A DNA stretch of 40,773 nucleotides, taken from Hyphomicrobiaceae bacterium (GTDB lineage Bacteria; Pseudomonadota; Alphaproteobacteria; Rhizobiales; Ancalomicrobiaceae). Position numbers and translations under genes: made by a program. The stretch spans positions 1 to 40,773 of the forward strand of contig JAEULV010000018.1 in NCBI GenBank assembly GCA_016793065.1, in the 5' to 3' direction. Of the stretch, positions 1 to 7,654 are shown piece by piece. The notes below the pieces were generated by a model, which was not told the DNA's origin, made no database searches, and was given only the letters and a program-made list of their open reading frames with translations. Positions within the stretch are counted from its first letter, which is position 1. Each line of letters opens with the position of its first letter.

Positions 1-444
1 CCGCATATCGACGTGTTCATGGAGGACGGCTTCACCAAGGAAGAGTGGAAGATGATGGTCGAGACCAAGAAGATCCTCGACCCGAAGATCAAGCTGACCG
101 CCACCTGCGTGCGCGTGCCGGTGTTCATCTCCCATTCCGAGTCGGTCAACGTCGAGTTCGAGAAGCCGGTCACCGCCGAGGAAGCCCGCGAGATCCTCGT
201 GCGCGCCCCCGGCGTGCTGGTGATCGACAAGCGCGAGCCCGGTGGCTACATCACCCCGCAGGAAGCGGCCGGTGAGGATGCCACCTACATCTCGCGCATC
301 CGCGAGGACGCCACGGTCGAAAACGGCCTCGCCTTCTGGTGCGTCTCCGACAACCTGCGCAAGGGTGCGGCGCTCAACGCCGTGCAGATCGCCGAAGTGC
401 TGATCAACAAGGGCCTGATCGCCCCCCGCAAGAAGGCCGCCTGA
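1..444 (+). CDS. asd: Aspartate-semialdehyde dehydrogenase, C-terminal part
   Basis: This is the 3' part of a gene that begins before the window; the frame is open from base 1 (reading PHIDVFMEDG). The enzyme reduces aspartyl phosphate to aspartate semialdehyde with NADPH in the cytoplasm. That step leads to lysine, diaminopimelate, threonine and methionine. The visible 147 residues match the C-terminal catalytic/dimerisation region of the bacterial Asd family: the stretch TATCVRVPVFISHSESVNVE and the ending NLRKGAALNAVQIAEVLI are family hallmarks. The catalytic cysteine lies upstream of the window and cannot be checked. The gene ends in a lysine-rich tail and TGA, followed within 40 bases by a strong hairpin terminator, so it is the last gene of its transcription unit. 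Confidence 0.93.
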   Translation, partial: PHIDVFMEDGFTKEEWKMMVETKKILDPKIKLTATCVRVPVFISHSESVNVEFEKPVTAEEAREILVRAPGVLVIDKREPGGYITPQEAAGEDATYISRIREDATVENGLAFWCVSDNLRKGAALNAVQIAEVLINKGLIAPRKKAA

Positions 445-480
445 TCGGCGCCTTCCACCCGGACGCAACACCAAATCCCG

Positions 481-522
481 ACCCGCGCCCGTCGCAACGA
501 CCGGCGCGGGTTTTGTTTTTTC
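481..522 (+). terminator. Rho-independent terminator after asd
   Basis: A 9-bp GC-rich stem (481-489 with 503-511) is extended inward by a 4-bp stem (491-494 with 498-501) around a CAA loop. It is followed by a T-rich tract at 511-521. The position 37 bases after the asd stop fits transcription termination of asd. Confidence 0.85.
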
Positions 523-958
523 CGGCGCCCGCCAATTCCGCCGCCGGCGACCGGCGCATCTGACGTTACGTAATAAACTGGATTTCAGAACCAGAACTCA
601 AGTGAACGGGTTGATTTCCCTTCACATCTTATGTCTTGGCCGGCTCAATCGGTGTTTTCGATTTAACCATTCGCCCGTTCAACCCGCCTGGCGACCGCAC
701 TTGTTTACCTCTCTCTCCGAAGCCTTCTCTCGGATGATTCGATTTTTACAGATCGCGCAAAGCTTCGCACACGCTGTCTTCAATCATCATTTTGAGCGCG
801 CATCGCTCTCGGCTATGGTCGATCGAGGCCATCTTGGCCAGGCCCGCCGGCCGCCTGATCGATCCCGATCGATCCGCTCCAGCCGGCGGCATCAACCACG
901 GTGAGCGACGCGCCGGATCTCCCGATCGCGTGCCTCCCGCCAAGTCGAGGAATGCCGG
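523..958. other. Intergenic region without a recognisable gene
   Basis: About 435 bases lie between the asd terminator and the acetyltransferase gene. They are visibly richer in A and T than the flanking genes. They contain a perfect TTACGTAA palindrome at 566-573 but no convincing coding frame: short open frames exist on both strands and none resembles a known protein. The region presumably holds the promoter of the downstream gene, but I could not pick a -35/-10 pair with confidence. Confidence 0.5.
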
Positions 959-1663
959 ATGGGCGAGATAGTCCCGATGCCGCCGGTCTGGGTCCGGCCC
1001 TTGGCCGAGCACGCCATGACCGAGTTGAGGCGGCCGTTGGCCAATTGGCTCGCGGCCCGCGAGAACGCCGCCCATGCCGATCTCGACCAGCCGGCACCCA
1101 ACGGCAGCCGTCGCTTCCTGCTTGGCGAAACCCGCATGCGCGTCTGGTCCGAGCCCCAGGGCGACGCCTATCGCCTGCCGCTGTCGCTCAATCCGCTGAC
1201 CCCGGCCGACCTGCTGCGCGCCGACGGCTGGCTGCAACGCCCCCACGTGCAGCGCTGGTGGGATACCGACGGCGACGGCTGGTCCGACATCGTCGAGGCG
1301 ATGGAGACGCCCTGCATCGCTCCCTATTCGATCCGCCTCGGCGACGAGTCGATCGGTTACCTGCAGCTCAGCCACGCCAATTCCGACACCATCTGGGACC
1401 GCATGGGCGTTCCGGCGGAAACCCTCGACCTCGAACTGTTCATCGCCGAGGAAGTCGCCCTCAACCGCGGCCTCGGCCGGCGCGCCATCGCCCTTGCCAT
1501 CACCGCCGCCTTCGCCGATCCGCGCGTCAACCGCCTGCAGGCGGCGCCGCACCCGCGCAACCACACCGCCATCGCCACCTTCAAGGCCGCCGGCCTCGCC
1601 GCCATCCGCCCGATCATCACGCCGCTCGGCGGCGCCCTCTACATGGCGCTCGATCGCGACTGA
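959..1663 (+). CDS. GNAT-family N-acetyltransferase (AAC(6')/IucB-like)
   Basis: This 234-residue protein is predicted to transfer an acyl group from acetyl-CoA to an amine; the substrate is unknown. The first 80 residues are poorly conserved. The GNAT fold starts near residue 80 (LSLNPLTPADLLRADGWLQR) and includes the tryptophan pair in HVQRWWDT, typical of the Acetyltransf_8 group that includes aminoglycoside 6'-N-acetyltransferases and siderophore-type acylases. Next come the strand IGYLQLSHAN, the acetyl-CoA-binding region around EEVALNRGLGRRAIALAI, and HPRNHTAIATFKAAGL near the C-terminus, which is the usual family ending. ATG at 959 is chosen because GAGGA lies about 8 bases upstream; ATGs at 977 and 1016 are alternatives. 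A role in siderophore or antibiotic chemistry is only inferred from family membership. The MFS gene follows 72 bases downstream on the same strand. Confidence 0.75.
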   Translation: MGEIVPMPPVWVRPLAEHAMTELRRPLANWLAARENAAHADLDQPAPNGSRRFLLGETRMRVWSEPQGDAYRLPLSLNPLTPADLLRADGWLQRPHVQRWWDTDGDGWSDIVEAMETPCIAPYSIRLGDESIGYLQLSHANSDTIWDRMGVPAETLDLELFIAEEVALNRGLGRRAIALAITAAFADPRVNRLQAAPHPRNHTAIATFKAAGLAAIRPIITPLGGALYMALDRD

Positions 1664-1735
1664 CCTCTTCCGGAAGCCCCCGTGCCCGTGCCACTCTCGG
1701 CCGGCGGTGATTTGCCGCCAAGCCGGGGATCTCTC

Positions 1736-3118
1736 TTGTCGCACGCGTCGCCGCCGTTCCGCACCGCCTCCAGGGCAGGCCTCTTCGGCTGGGTCATGTT
1801 CGACTGGGCCTGCCAGCCGTTCTTCACCCTCGTCACCACCTTCGTCTTCGCCCCCTATTTCGCCGCCCGGCTGGCGCCGAACCCGGCCGAGGGCCAGGCG
1901 CTGTGGGGCTATGCCACCGCCGCCGCCGGGCTGACCATCGCGCTGTTCTCCCCCGCCCTCGGCGCCGTCGCCGACGAAACCGGCCGGCGCAAGCCGTGGA
2001 TCGCCCTGTTCGGCGTCCTCATGGCGCTTGCCTCGCTGCCGCTCTGGTGGGCGACCCCCGGCAACACCGCGATGATCCTGCCGGTGCTCGTCGCCTTTGC
2101 GCTGGCCACCATCGGCGCCGAATTCGCCGCCGTGTTCAACAATTCCATGATGCCGCGCCTCGTGCCGCCCGAGCGGCTCGGCCGCCTCTCCGGCCTCGGC
2201 TGGGCCATGGGCTATGTCGGCGGCCTGATCAGCCTGGTGCTGACCCTCGGCTTCCTCGCCGGCAGTCCGGAAACCGGCAAGACCTTCTTCGGCCTGACGC
2301 CGCTGTTCGGCCTCGATGCCGCCAGCAATGCCGGCGACCGCATCGTCGGCCCGCTCACCGCCCTCTGGTTCGCCGTCTTCGCCCTGCCGATGTTCCTGTT
2401 CACCCCGGATCAGCCGGCGACCGGCGTACCGATGAAACAGGCCTTCGCCGACGGGCTGGCGAGCCTGCTGCGCACCTTCGCCGAGGTCCGCCGCAACGCC
2501 AACGCCATCCGTTTCTTCCTTGCCAACATGCTCTACACCGACGCCCTCGCCGCCCTCTTCGCCTTCGGCGGCATCTACGCCGCCGGCACCTTCGGCTGGT
2601 CGGCCATCGAGATCGGCGTCTTCGGCATCCTGCTCACCATCACCGGCACTGTCGGCGCCCTCGTCGGCGGCCGTCTCGACGATGCCATCGGCGCCAGAAC
2701 CGTTGTCGCCGGCGCCCTCGTCGTCCTGATCATGGCCGCTCTCGGCATCGTCTCCATCGGCCCGGACCGCATCGGCTTCGTTGTCGCCGTGGCACCGCCC
2801 ACCCCCGGCGACGGGCTCTACGCCAGCCTGTCGGAACAGTGCTACCTCGCCCTTGGCGGCTTGATCGGCCTTGCCGCCGGGCCGATGCAGGCCGCCTCGC
2901 GCTCGCTGCTCGCCCGCATCGCGCCGCCCGAACATATCGGCCAGTATTACGGCCTGTTCGCCTTGTCCGGCAAGGTCACGAGCTTCCTCGGCCCGTTGCT
3001 GGTGGCGCTGGTCACCGATCTCAGCGGCAGCCAGAAGGCCGGCGTTTCCGTGCTCTTGCTGTTCTTCGGCGCCGGCCTGTGGCTGCTCGCCGGCGTCGCC
3101 GTCCGCCGCACCGCCTGA
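1736..3118 (+). CDS. MFS transporter, UMF1/Atg22-like
   Basis: A polytopic inner-membrane protein of about 460 residues with roughly twelve hydrophobic segments. The N-terminal signature GWVMFDWACQPFFTLVTTFVF and the loop ADETGRRKPWI after the second helix are typical of the UMF1 family (bacterial relatives of yeast Atg22). The substrate is not predictable; export of amino acids or a small metabolite is possible. The frame is open from GTG 1682, but the extra 18 residues look unconserved. TTG 1736 has GGGGA six bases upstream and puts the conserved region near the N-terminus, so I prefer it, with moderate confidence in the exact start. A long non-membrane insert with GDGLYASLSEQ sits in the C-terminal half. 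It may be cotranscribed with the acetyltransferase upstream. Confidence 0.85.
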   Translation: MSHASPPFRTASRAGLFGWVMFDWACQPFFTLVTTFVFAPYFAARLAPNPAEGQALWGYATAAAGLTIALFSPALGAVADETGRRKPWIALFGVLMALASLPLWWATPGNTAMILPVLVAFALATIGAEFAAVFNNSMMPRLVPPERLGRLSGLGWAMGYVGGLISLVLTLGFLAGSPETGKTFFGLTPLFGLDAASNAGDRIVGPLTALWFAVFALPMFLFTPDQPATGVPMKQAFADGLASLLRTFAEVRRNANAIRFFLANMLYTDALAALFAFGGIYAAGTFGWSAIEIGVFGILLTITGTVGALVGGRLDDAIGARTVVAGALVVLIMAALGIVSIGPDRIGFVVAVAPPTPGDGLYASLSEQCYLALGGLIGLAAGPMQAASRSLLARIAPPEHIGQYYGLFALSGKVTSFLGPLLVALVTDLSGSQKAGVSVLLLFFGAGLWLLAGVAVRRTA

Positions 3119-3149
3119 GGCGCCGCCGCCTCGATCCCGCCGGCGGCGA

Positions 3150-3608
3150 TCAGCCGCTGCTCGCGTCGCCCTCGGCCCTTGCCGGCGCCGTGATGCCCTC
3201 GCCGGCCCGCCGCCCGGCCACCAGCCAGTAGACGAAACCGGCGACCACGCCGGCGGCGGCGAACACCGGCCAGTTCCTTGCCTCGCCCGGATTGGAGAAG
3301 AACCACAGCGCCGCCCCGGCGCCGGTCAAGCCGCCACCAATGAGGAACGGCAGCACCGACCGCACTCGCTTCACCTCGGTGATGACAATGATGATGAATG
3401 CCGGAATGAACGACAGCATGCCGACGAACAGCGTCACGAACAGCCCCGCCGCCAGCAACTGCCCGGCATCGTCGAACCCAGACTTGCCCGACGCCGTCCA
3501 CTGAAACCCGATCACGTAGACGATCACCATCGCGGCCGAAAACGACGCCAGGGTGAAGCCGATCGCGGTGATGGCCAGTCGGGCCAGTATCAGGAACATG
3601 CGATCCAC
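3150..3608 (-). CDS. Small four-helix membrane protein of unknown function
   Basis: A 152-residue protein with four hydrophobic segments (about residues 5-33, 50-78, 86-105 and 115-130) and a short charged C-terminal tail rich in Ala, Gly and Glu. I do not recognise the family; similar small membrane proteins occur in rhizobia next to housekeeping genes. GTG 3608 is chosen because GGAG lies about seven bases upstream on the minus strand; ATG 3599 would shorten it by three residues. It converges on the MFS gene at one end, and at the other is separated from typA (same strand) by a strong hairpin, so it is probably its own transcription unit. Confidence 0.6.
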   Translation of the reverse strand: MDRMFLILARLAITAIGFTLASFSAAMVIVYVIGFQWTASGKSGFDDAGQLLAAGLFVTLFVGMLSFIPAFIIIVITEVKRVRSVLPFLIGGGLTGAGAALWFFSNPGEARNWPVFAAAGVVAGFVYWLVAGRRAGEGITAPARAEGDASSG

Positions 3609-3628
3609 GAGGCTACTCCAGACAAGAA

Positions 3629-3662
3629 CGCGCCCGGACCGATATCATCCGGTCCGAGCGCG
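3629..3662 (-). terminator. Hairpin terminator after typA
   Basis: Eleven base pairs with one C-A mismatch pair 3629-3640 with 3651-3662 around a ten-base loop containing GATATC. It lies 36 bases past the typA stop. On the minus strand the following bases are TTCTTG, a weak U-tract; on the plus strand the tail is CTTTTC. It most likely ends typA transcripts and may insulate the next gene. Confidence 0.65.
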
Positions 3663-3697
3663 CTTTTCAAGTCAATTCAACAGCCTGCGGCGCGGGA

Positions 3698-5530
3698 TCA
3701 GCTCGCGATCGCTTCCTTCGCCTTCTCGGCGCGCTTGCGGTCGTTCGGATCCAGCAGCTGCTTGCGCAGGCGGATCGACTTCGGCGTCACCTCCACCAGT
3801 TCATCGTCCTGGATCCACGACAGCGCCCGCTCCAGCGTCATCCGGATCGGCGGGGTGAGGCGCACCGCCTCGTCCTTGCCGGCGGCGCGGACGTTGGTCA
3901 GCTTCTTGCCCTTCAGCACGTTGACCTCGAGATCGTTCTCGCGGGTGTGCTCGCCGACGATCATGCCCTGATACACCTTCCAACCCGGCTCGATCATCAT
4001 CGGGCCGCGATCCTCCAGGTTCCACAGCGCATAGGCCACCGCCTCGCCGGCCTCGTTCGAGATCAGCACGCCGTTGCGGCGTCCGGCGATGTCGCCCTTG
4101 TAGTGATCGTAGCCGTGGAACAGCCGGTTCATGATCGCCGTGCCGCGCGTGTCGGTCATCAGCTCCGACTGGTAGCCGATCAGGCCGCGGGTCGGTGCGT
4201 AGAAGATCAGCCGCTGGCGATGCCCGCCCGACGGCCGCATCTCGACCATCTCGGCGCGCCGCTCCGACATCTTCTGCACCACGACGCCGGAGTGCTCCTC
4301 ATCGACGTCGACCACCACTTCCTCGATCGGCTCCAGCAATTCGCCCGTCGCCTCGTCCTTCTGGTAGACGACGCGCGGCCGCGACACCGCCAGCTCGAAG
4401 CCCTCGCGACGCATGGTCTCGATCAGCACCGCCAGCTGCAATTCGCCGCGGCCCGAAACGTAGAACGAGTCCTTGTCGGCCGATTCCTCGATCTTCAGCG
4501 CCACATTGCCTTCGGCTTCCTTCAGCAGGCGGTCGCGAATGACGCGGCTCGTCACCTTGTCGCCCTCGGTGCCGGCGAGCGGGCTGTCATTGACGATGAA
4601 CGACATCGTCACCGTCGGCGGATCGATCGGCTGCGCCACCAGCGGCTCGGTCACCTCGAGCGAGCAGAACGTGTCGGCGACCGTGCCCTTGGTCAGGCCG
4701 GCGATGGCGATGATGTCGCCCGCCTCGCCTTCCTCGATCGGCTGGCGCTCGATGCCGCGAAACGCCAGGATCTTCGACACCCGGCCCTGTTCCAGCAGAT
4801 TGCCGTTGCGGTCGAGCACCTTGATCGACTGGTTCGGCTTGACCGAACCGGCGAACACCCGGCCGGTGATGATGCGGCCGAGGAACGGGTTGGCCTCGAG
4901 GATGGTACCGATCATCTTGAACGCGCCCTCCTCGTCCACCTTCGGCGACGGCACGTGTTCCAGCACCAGGTCGAACAGCGGCGCCATGCCTTCTTCGTGG
5001 GTGCCGTCGATGTGGCGCGACATCCAGCCATTGCGGCCCGAACCGTAGAGGATCGGGAAGTCGAGCTGCGCGTCGGTGGCGTCGAGCGCCGCGAACAGGT
5101 CGAACACCTCGTTGACGACTTCGGTGATGCGGGCGTCGTGACGATCGACCTTGTTGATCGCGACGATCGGACGCAGGCCGATCTTCAGCGCCTTCGACAC
5201 CACGAACTTGGTCTGCGGCATCGGCCCCTCGGCCGCGTCGACCAGCACGATCACGCCGTCGACCATGTTGAGGATACGCTCGACCTCGCCGCCGAAATCG
5301 GCGTGGCCGGGGGTATCGACGATGTTGATGCGCGTATCCTTCCACACGACCGAGGTGCACTTGGCCAGGATCGTGATGCCACGTTCCTTTTCCAGGTCGT
5401 TGGAGTCCATCACCCGCTCGGCGACGCGCTGGTTCTCGCGGAACGCCCCCGACTGCTGCAGGAGCTTGTCGACGAGGGTCGTCTTGCCATGGTCGACGTG
5501 GGCGATGATGGCGATGTTGCGCATCTTCAT
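3698..5530 (-). CDS. typA: Ribosome-associated translational GTPase TypA/BipA
   Basis: A 610-residue GTPase of the elongation-factor superfamily that binds the ribosome and supports 50S assembly and stress adaptation. All signatures are present in order: the G1 P-loop AHVDHGKTT (residues 10-18), the G2/effector region [10 protein letters not shown]3 [13 protein letters not shown]4 NKVDR, then EF-G-like domains with [20 protein letters not shown], and the TypA-specific C-terminal domain ([20 protein letters not shown]). The length matches the family. ATG 5530 (MKMRN) is chosen; ATG 5524 is nearly as good, and neither has a clear Shine-Dalgarno sequence. The frame runs open to 5608 but that extension lacks homology. 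A promoter-like pair lies upstream at 5624-5651, and a hairpin follows the stop codon. Confidence 0.97.
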   Translation of the reverse strand: MKMRNIAIIAHVDHGKTTLVDKLLQQSGAFRENQRVAERVMDSNDLEKERGITILAKCTSVVWKDTRINIVDTPGHADFGGEVERILNMVDGVIVLVDAAEGPMPQTKFVVSKALKIGLRPIVAINKVDRHDARITEVVNEVFDLFAALDATDAQLDFPILYGSGRNGWMSRHIDGTHEEGMAPLFDLVLEHVPSPKVDEEGAFKMIGTILEANPFLGRIITGRVFAGSVKPNQSIKVLDRNGNLLEQGRVSKILAFRGIERQPIEEGEAGDIIAIAGLTKGTVADTFCSLEVTEPLVAQPIDPPTVTMSFIVNDSPLAGTEGDKVTSRVIRDRLLKEAEGNVALKIEESADKDSFYVSGRGELQLAVLIETMRREGFELAVSRPRVVYQKDEATGELLEPIEEVVVDVDEEHSGVVVQKMSERRAEMVEMRPSGGHRQRLIFYAPTRGLIGYQSELMTDTRGTAIMNRLFHGYDHYKGDIAGRRNGVLISNEAGEAVAYALWNLEDRGPMMIEPGWKVYQGMIVGEHTRENDLEVNVLKGKKLTNVRAAGKDEAVRLTPPIRMTLERALSWIQDDELVEVTPKSIRLRKQLLDPNDRKRAEKAKEAIAS

Positions 5531-5623
5531 GGAGGAGGTCGCTTTCTCGGAAAACACAAAAAACCACCCTTGCCGATCCTGGACGGATCGACGCGGAGTG
5601 GTGATCATCTTTGGTTGGTCGCG

Positions 5624-5651
5624 TTTATAGCGGCGAATTGTGACAGTTCAA
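5624..5651 (-). promoter_or_regulatory. Candidate sigma-70 promoter for typA
   Basis: On the minus strand TTGAAC (5651-5646) and TATAAA (5629-5624) are separated by 16 bases. The -10 matches consensus at five of six positions and the -35 at four of six. It would start a transcript about 85 bases before the typA ATG. The remainder of 5531-5952 holds no gene I can support. Confidence 0.45.
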
Positions 5652-5952
5652 GGAGGGGTTTCCCCCATTCGCGCCGCCACGGGCGTGAAATCATCGGATT
5701 TTTGCCGGGAATTCAGGCATTTCCCGTCGACTGTTGCCGCCGGGTTGCCGCGCCGCCCGGCCCGGGGTCCGCGACAGGCCCGGTGCCGCCCACCGGCGGG
5801 CATTGATGCCACACCGCGCGGCTTTGCCAAATTGCCGGTTGGCGAGCTCCGATCCGGCCGTTAACCTTTTGTCGGCGGACAGGGGCGAATCGACCGCTCC
5901 TGCCCTGCCCGGTCAACGCCGATCCCGTCGATATCCAATGGAGGACAAGCTG

Positions 5953-6489
5953 ATGCCCCGGCTTTTCACCGCGTTGGAGATCCCCGCCGACCTGGGTCTG
6001 CGCCTGTCCATGCTGCGCGGCGGCCTGCCCGGCGCCGTCTGGATCAGCCCCGAATTCTATCACATCACCCTGCGCTTCATCGGCGACATCGACGACCGCC
6101 GCGCCGACGACGTCGCCGACGAACTGGCGCGCATCCACCGTCGCGGCTTCGAGGTCAGCATTCGCGGCGTCGACAGTTTCGGCAATGGCAAGCCCCACTC
6201 GGTCTTCGCCGCCGTCCAGCCGTCGAAGGCACTGACCGACCTGCAGGCCGAGCAGGAGCGGATGATGCAGCGCCTCGGCCTCGATCCGGAAGGCCGCCGC
6301 TACACCCCGCACGTCACCATCGCCCGCTGCAAGGGCGCCTCCGGCATCGAGGTCGCCCGCTGGCTCGACAGTCGCGGCGATTTCCCCGGCGGCAGCTTCC
6401 GCCCGGCCCGCTTCGTCCTCTATTCCTCGAAATCCTCGACCGGCGGCGGCCCCTATGTCGTCGAGGATGCCTATCCCTTCGATCCCTAG
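5953..6489 (+). CDS. thpR: RNA 2',3'-cyclic phosphodiesterase (ThpR/LigT)
   Basis: A 178-residue member of the 2H phosphoesterase superfamily, which opens 2',3'-cyclic phosphates at RNA ends and has a reversible 2'-5' RNA ligase activity. Both catalytic HxT motifs are visible: HITL starting at H37 and HVTI starting at H120, about 83 residues apart as expected. The N-terminus MPRLFTALEIP and the ending LYSSKSSTGGGPYVVEDAYPF are characteristic. ATG 5953 has GAGGA seven bases upstream; ATG 5938 is a weaker alternative adding five residues. It converges with the DUF167/yggT pair on the other strand, with only 75 bases between stops. Confidence 0.93.
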   Translation: MPRLFTALEIPADLGLRLSMLRGGLPGAVWISPEFYHITLRFIGDIDDRRADDVADELARIHRRGFEVSIRGVDSFGNGKPHSVFAAVQPSKALTDLQAEQERMMQRLGLDPEGRRYTPHVTIARCKGASGIEVARWLDSRGDFPGGSFRPARFVLYSSKSSTGGGPYVVEDAYPFDP

Positions 6490-6564
6490 GCGAGGGCCCG
6501 GACCCCGCGCCCCTATCCGCCGCTCCCGGCCGACGCGTCCTCGCCGCTTGCGGCCCGGCCCGGC

Positions 6565-6876
6565 TCAGGCCGGCCCGGCGGAACCCGTCGCCAGTCGCGC
6601 CAGGATCGAGGCCTCGGCCTCCGCCGTCTCGATCCGCACGCTCTTGATCCGCGACGTGCCGCCGGCGACGACGCTGACGGCTGTCCGCCCGACCCCGGCG
6701 GCCTCGGCGATCAGCCGTTCGAGCGCCATGTTCGCCAGCCCTTTTTCCGGCACCGCCCGCACCCGCGCCGCCAGCACCCGGCTGCCGTCGGCCAGCGCCT
6801 GCCAGCCGTCGATGCCGTCCCGCGCCGCCTTTGGCGTCAGCCGCACCCGCACCACGATGCCGGCAGGCTTGGCCAT
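6565..6876 (-). CDS. DUF167 (YggU) family protein
   Basis: A 103-residue small basic protein of the DUF167/YggU family, whose biochemical role is unknown. The sequence shows the family pattern: VRVRLTPKAARDGIDG near the N-terminus, VRAVPEKGLANMALERLIAEAAGV in the middle, and VSVVAGGTSRIKSVRIE, which corresponds to the conserved G-x-x-S-R-x-K-x-v-x-i motif. It starts four bases after the yggT stop on the same strand, a gene pair common across proteobacteria, so the two are surely cotranscribed. Confidence 0.9.
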   Translation of the reverse strand: MAKPAGIVVRVRLTPKAARDGIDGWQALADGSRVLAARVRAVPEKGLANMALERLIAEAAGVGRTAVSVVAGGTSRIKSVRIETAEAEASILARLATGSAGPA

Positions 6877-6880
6877 CGGC

Positions 6881-7171
6881 TCAGAACACGTTCGGATAGA
6901 CGTAGTGGGCGATGATGCTCTTGATCAGGAAGATGCCGAGCAGCGCCACGATCGGCGCCAGGTCGAGCCCGCCCATCATCGGCAGCCGCCGCCGGATCGG
7001 CGCCAGCACCGGCTCGGTCAACTGGTAGAGCGTATTGCCGATCATCGAGACGAACTGATTGCGGGTATTGACCACATTGAAGGCGTAGAGCCACGACAGC
7101 ACCGCCGAGGCGATCAGCACCCAGACATAGAGGTCGAGAACGACGAACAGGACATCGAGAAGGGCTCGCAT
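6881..7171 (-). CDS. YggT family membrane protein
   Basis: A 96-residue membrane protein with two hydrophobic helices (about residues 4-30 and 70-90) linked by a cytoplasmic loop. The loop contains the family signature YQLTEPVLAPIRRRLPMMGGLDLAPIVALL. The YggT family has been linked to osmotic stress and cell-envelope or division functions, but the mechanism is unsettled. It is the first gene of a two-gene operon with the DUF167 gene. Its upstream region, 7172-7486, holds the tRNA promoter and no other gene I can support. Confidence 0.92.
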   Translation of the reverse strand: MRALLDVLFVVLDLYVWVLIASAVLSWLYAFNVVNTRNQFVSMIGNTLYQLTEPVLAPIRRRLPMMGGLDLAPIVALLGIFLIKSIIAHYVYPNVF

Positions 7172-7431
7172 GGGTCGACGCTATCCTTGTTTCGGCCGCT
7201 GCCGGCCGTGTTCCAACCGCTGCCGGCGTCGCCTTCGGGGCGACCAGGCCACCAACGGCACACCGCGCTTTCCCGACATGTAACCACGCCGACGCCGCCA
7301 AACAAGCCACCACGACACCCGCCTGCATTCGTGGCTAATGCCCCCCGCCAACTTCGCCCCGCCGCCCGCGCCCGTCCCCGCCGATCGCCGCCCGCCATCG
7401 CCTCCGGCCCTGACAATCGCACATTGCCCGC

Positions 7432-7460
7432 TTGACACGCCCCTCCGACGCCCGTAAATC
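7432..7460 (+). promoter_or_regulatory. Promoter of tRNA-Ala
   Basis: A perfect -35 TTGACA (7432-7437) and a -10 TAAATC (7455-7460) are separated by 17 bases, ending 26 bases before the mature tRNA 5' end. This fits a stable-RNA promoter. Confidence 0.7.
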
Positions 7461-7486
7461 ACCCCCACTTCGCGTCTGGAACGCGC

Positions 7487-7562
7487 GGGGCTGTAGCTCA
7501 GATGGGAGAGCGCTGCAATCGCACTGCAGAGGTCAGGGGTTCGATTCCCCTCAGCTCCACCA
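7487..7562 (+). tRNA. tRNA-Ala (anticodon CGC)
   Basis: The 76 bases fold into a complete cloverleaf. The acceptor stem GGGGCTG pairs with CAGCTCC and includes the G3-U70 wobble that identifies alanine tRNAs. The anticodon stem CTGCA/TGCAG encloses the loop ATCGCAC (anticodon CGC, reading GCG). The T arm is AGGGG-TTCGATT-CCCCT and CCA is encoded. Its 3' 19 bases are the left copy of the att direct repeat, so the island uses this gene as its integration site and leaves it intact. Confidence 0.96.
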
Positions 7563-7563
7563 A
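7544..7563 (+). repeat. attL core of the genomic island
   Basis: The 20-base sequence ATTCCCCTCAGCTCCACCAA covers the 3' end of tRNA-Ala plus one base. It recurs exactly at 24567-24586. A direct repeat of a tRNA 3' end with an integrase gene 90 bases inside is the standard mark of tRNA-targeted site-specific integration. Confidence 0.92.
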
Positions 7564-7639
7564 GGTTCCCGTTCTGTCGGGCAATATCAGGGAACTAGCC
7601 AAAATCAGGCACTTACGCCCTGCCATGTGGTCACGAACA

Positions 7640-7650
7640 TGGTATACAAA
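7640..7650 (+). repeat. Candidate integrase arm-type site, left end
   Basis: TGGTATACAAA lies 76 bases inside the attL core and recurs exactly at 24484-24494, 72 bases inside the attR core. It contains the GTATAC palindrome and sits just upstream of the int start codon. Its role as an integrase or excisionase binding site is inferred from position only. Confidence 0.45.
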
Positions 7651-7654
7651 GGGC

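Noticed and set aside
746..2935. A long minus-strand open frame opposite the acetyltransferase and MFS genes
   Set aside because: Its translation is Gly/Asp/Glu/Arg-rich without any family motif. It arises because GC-rich genes lack stop codons on the opposite strand; both plus-strand genes have clear homology.
3947..5806. A 619-codon plus-strand frame opposite typA
   Set aside because: It is the complement of typA codons, rich in His/Arg/Asp, with no recognisable domain.
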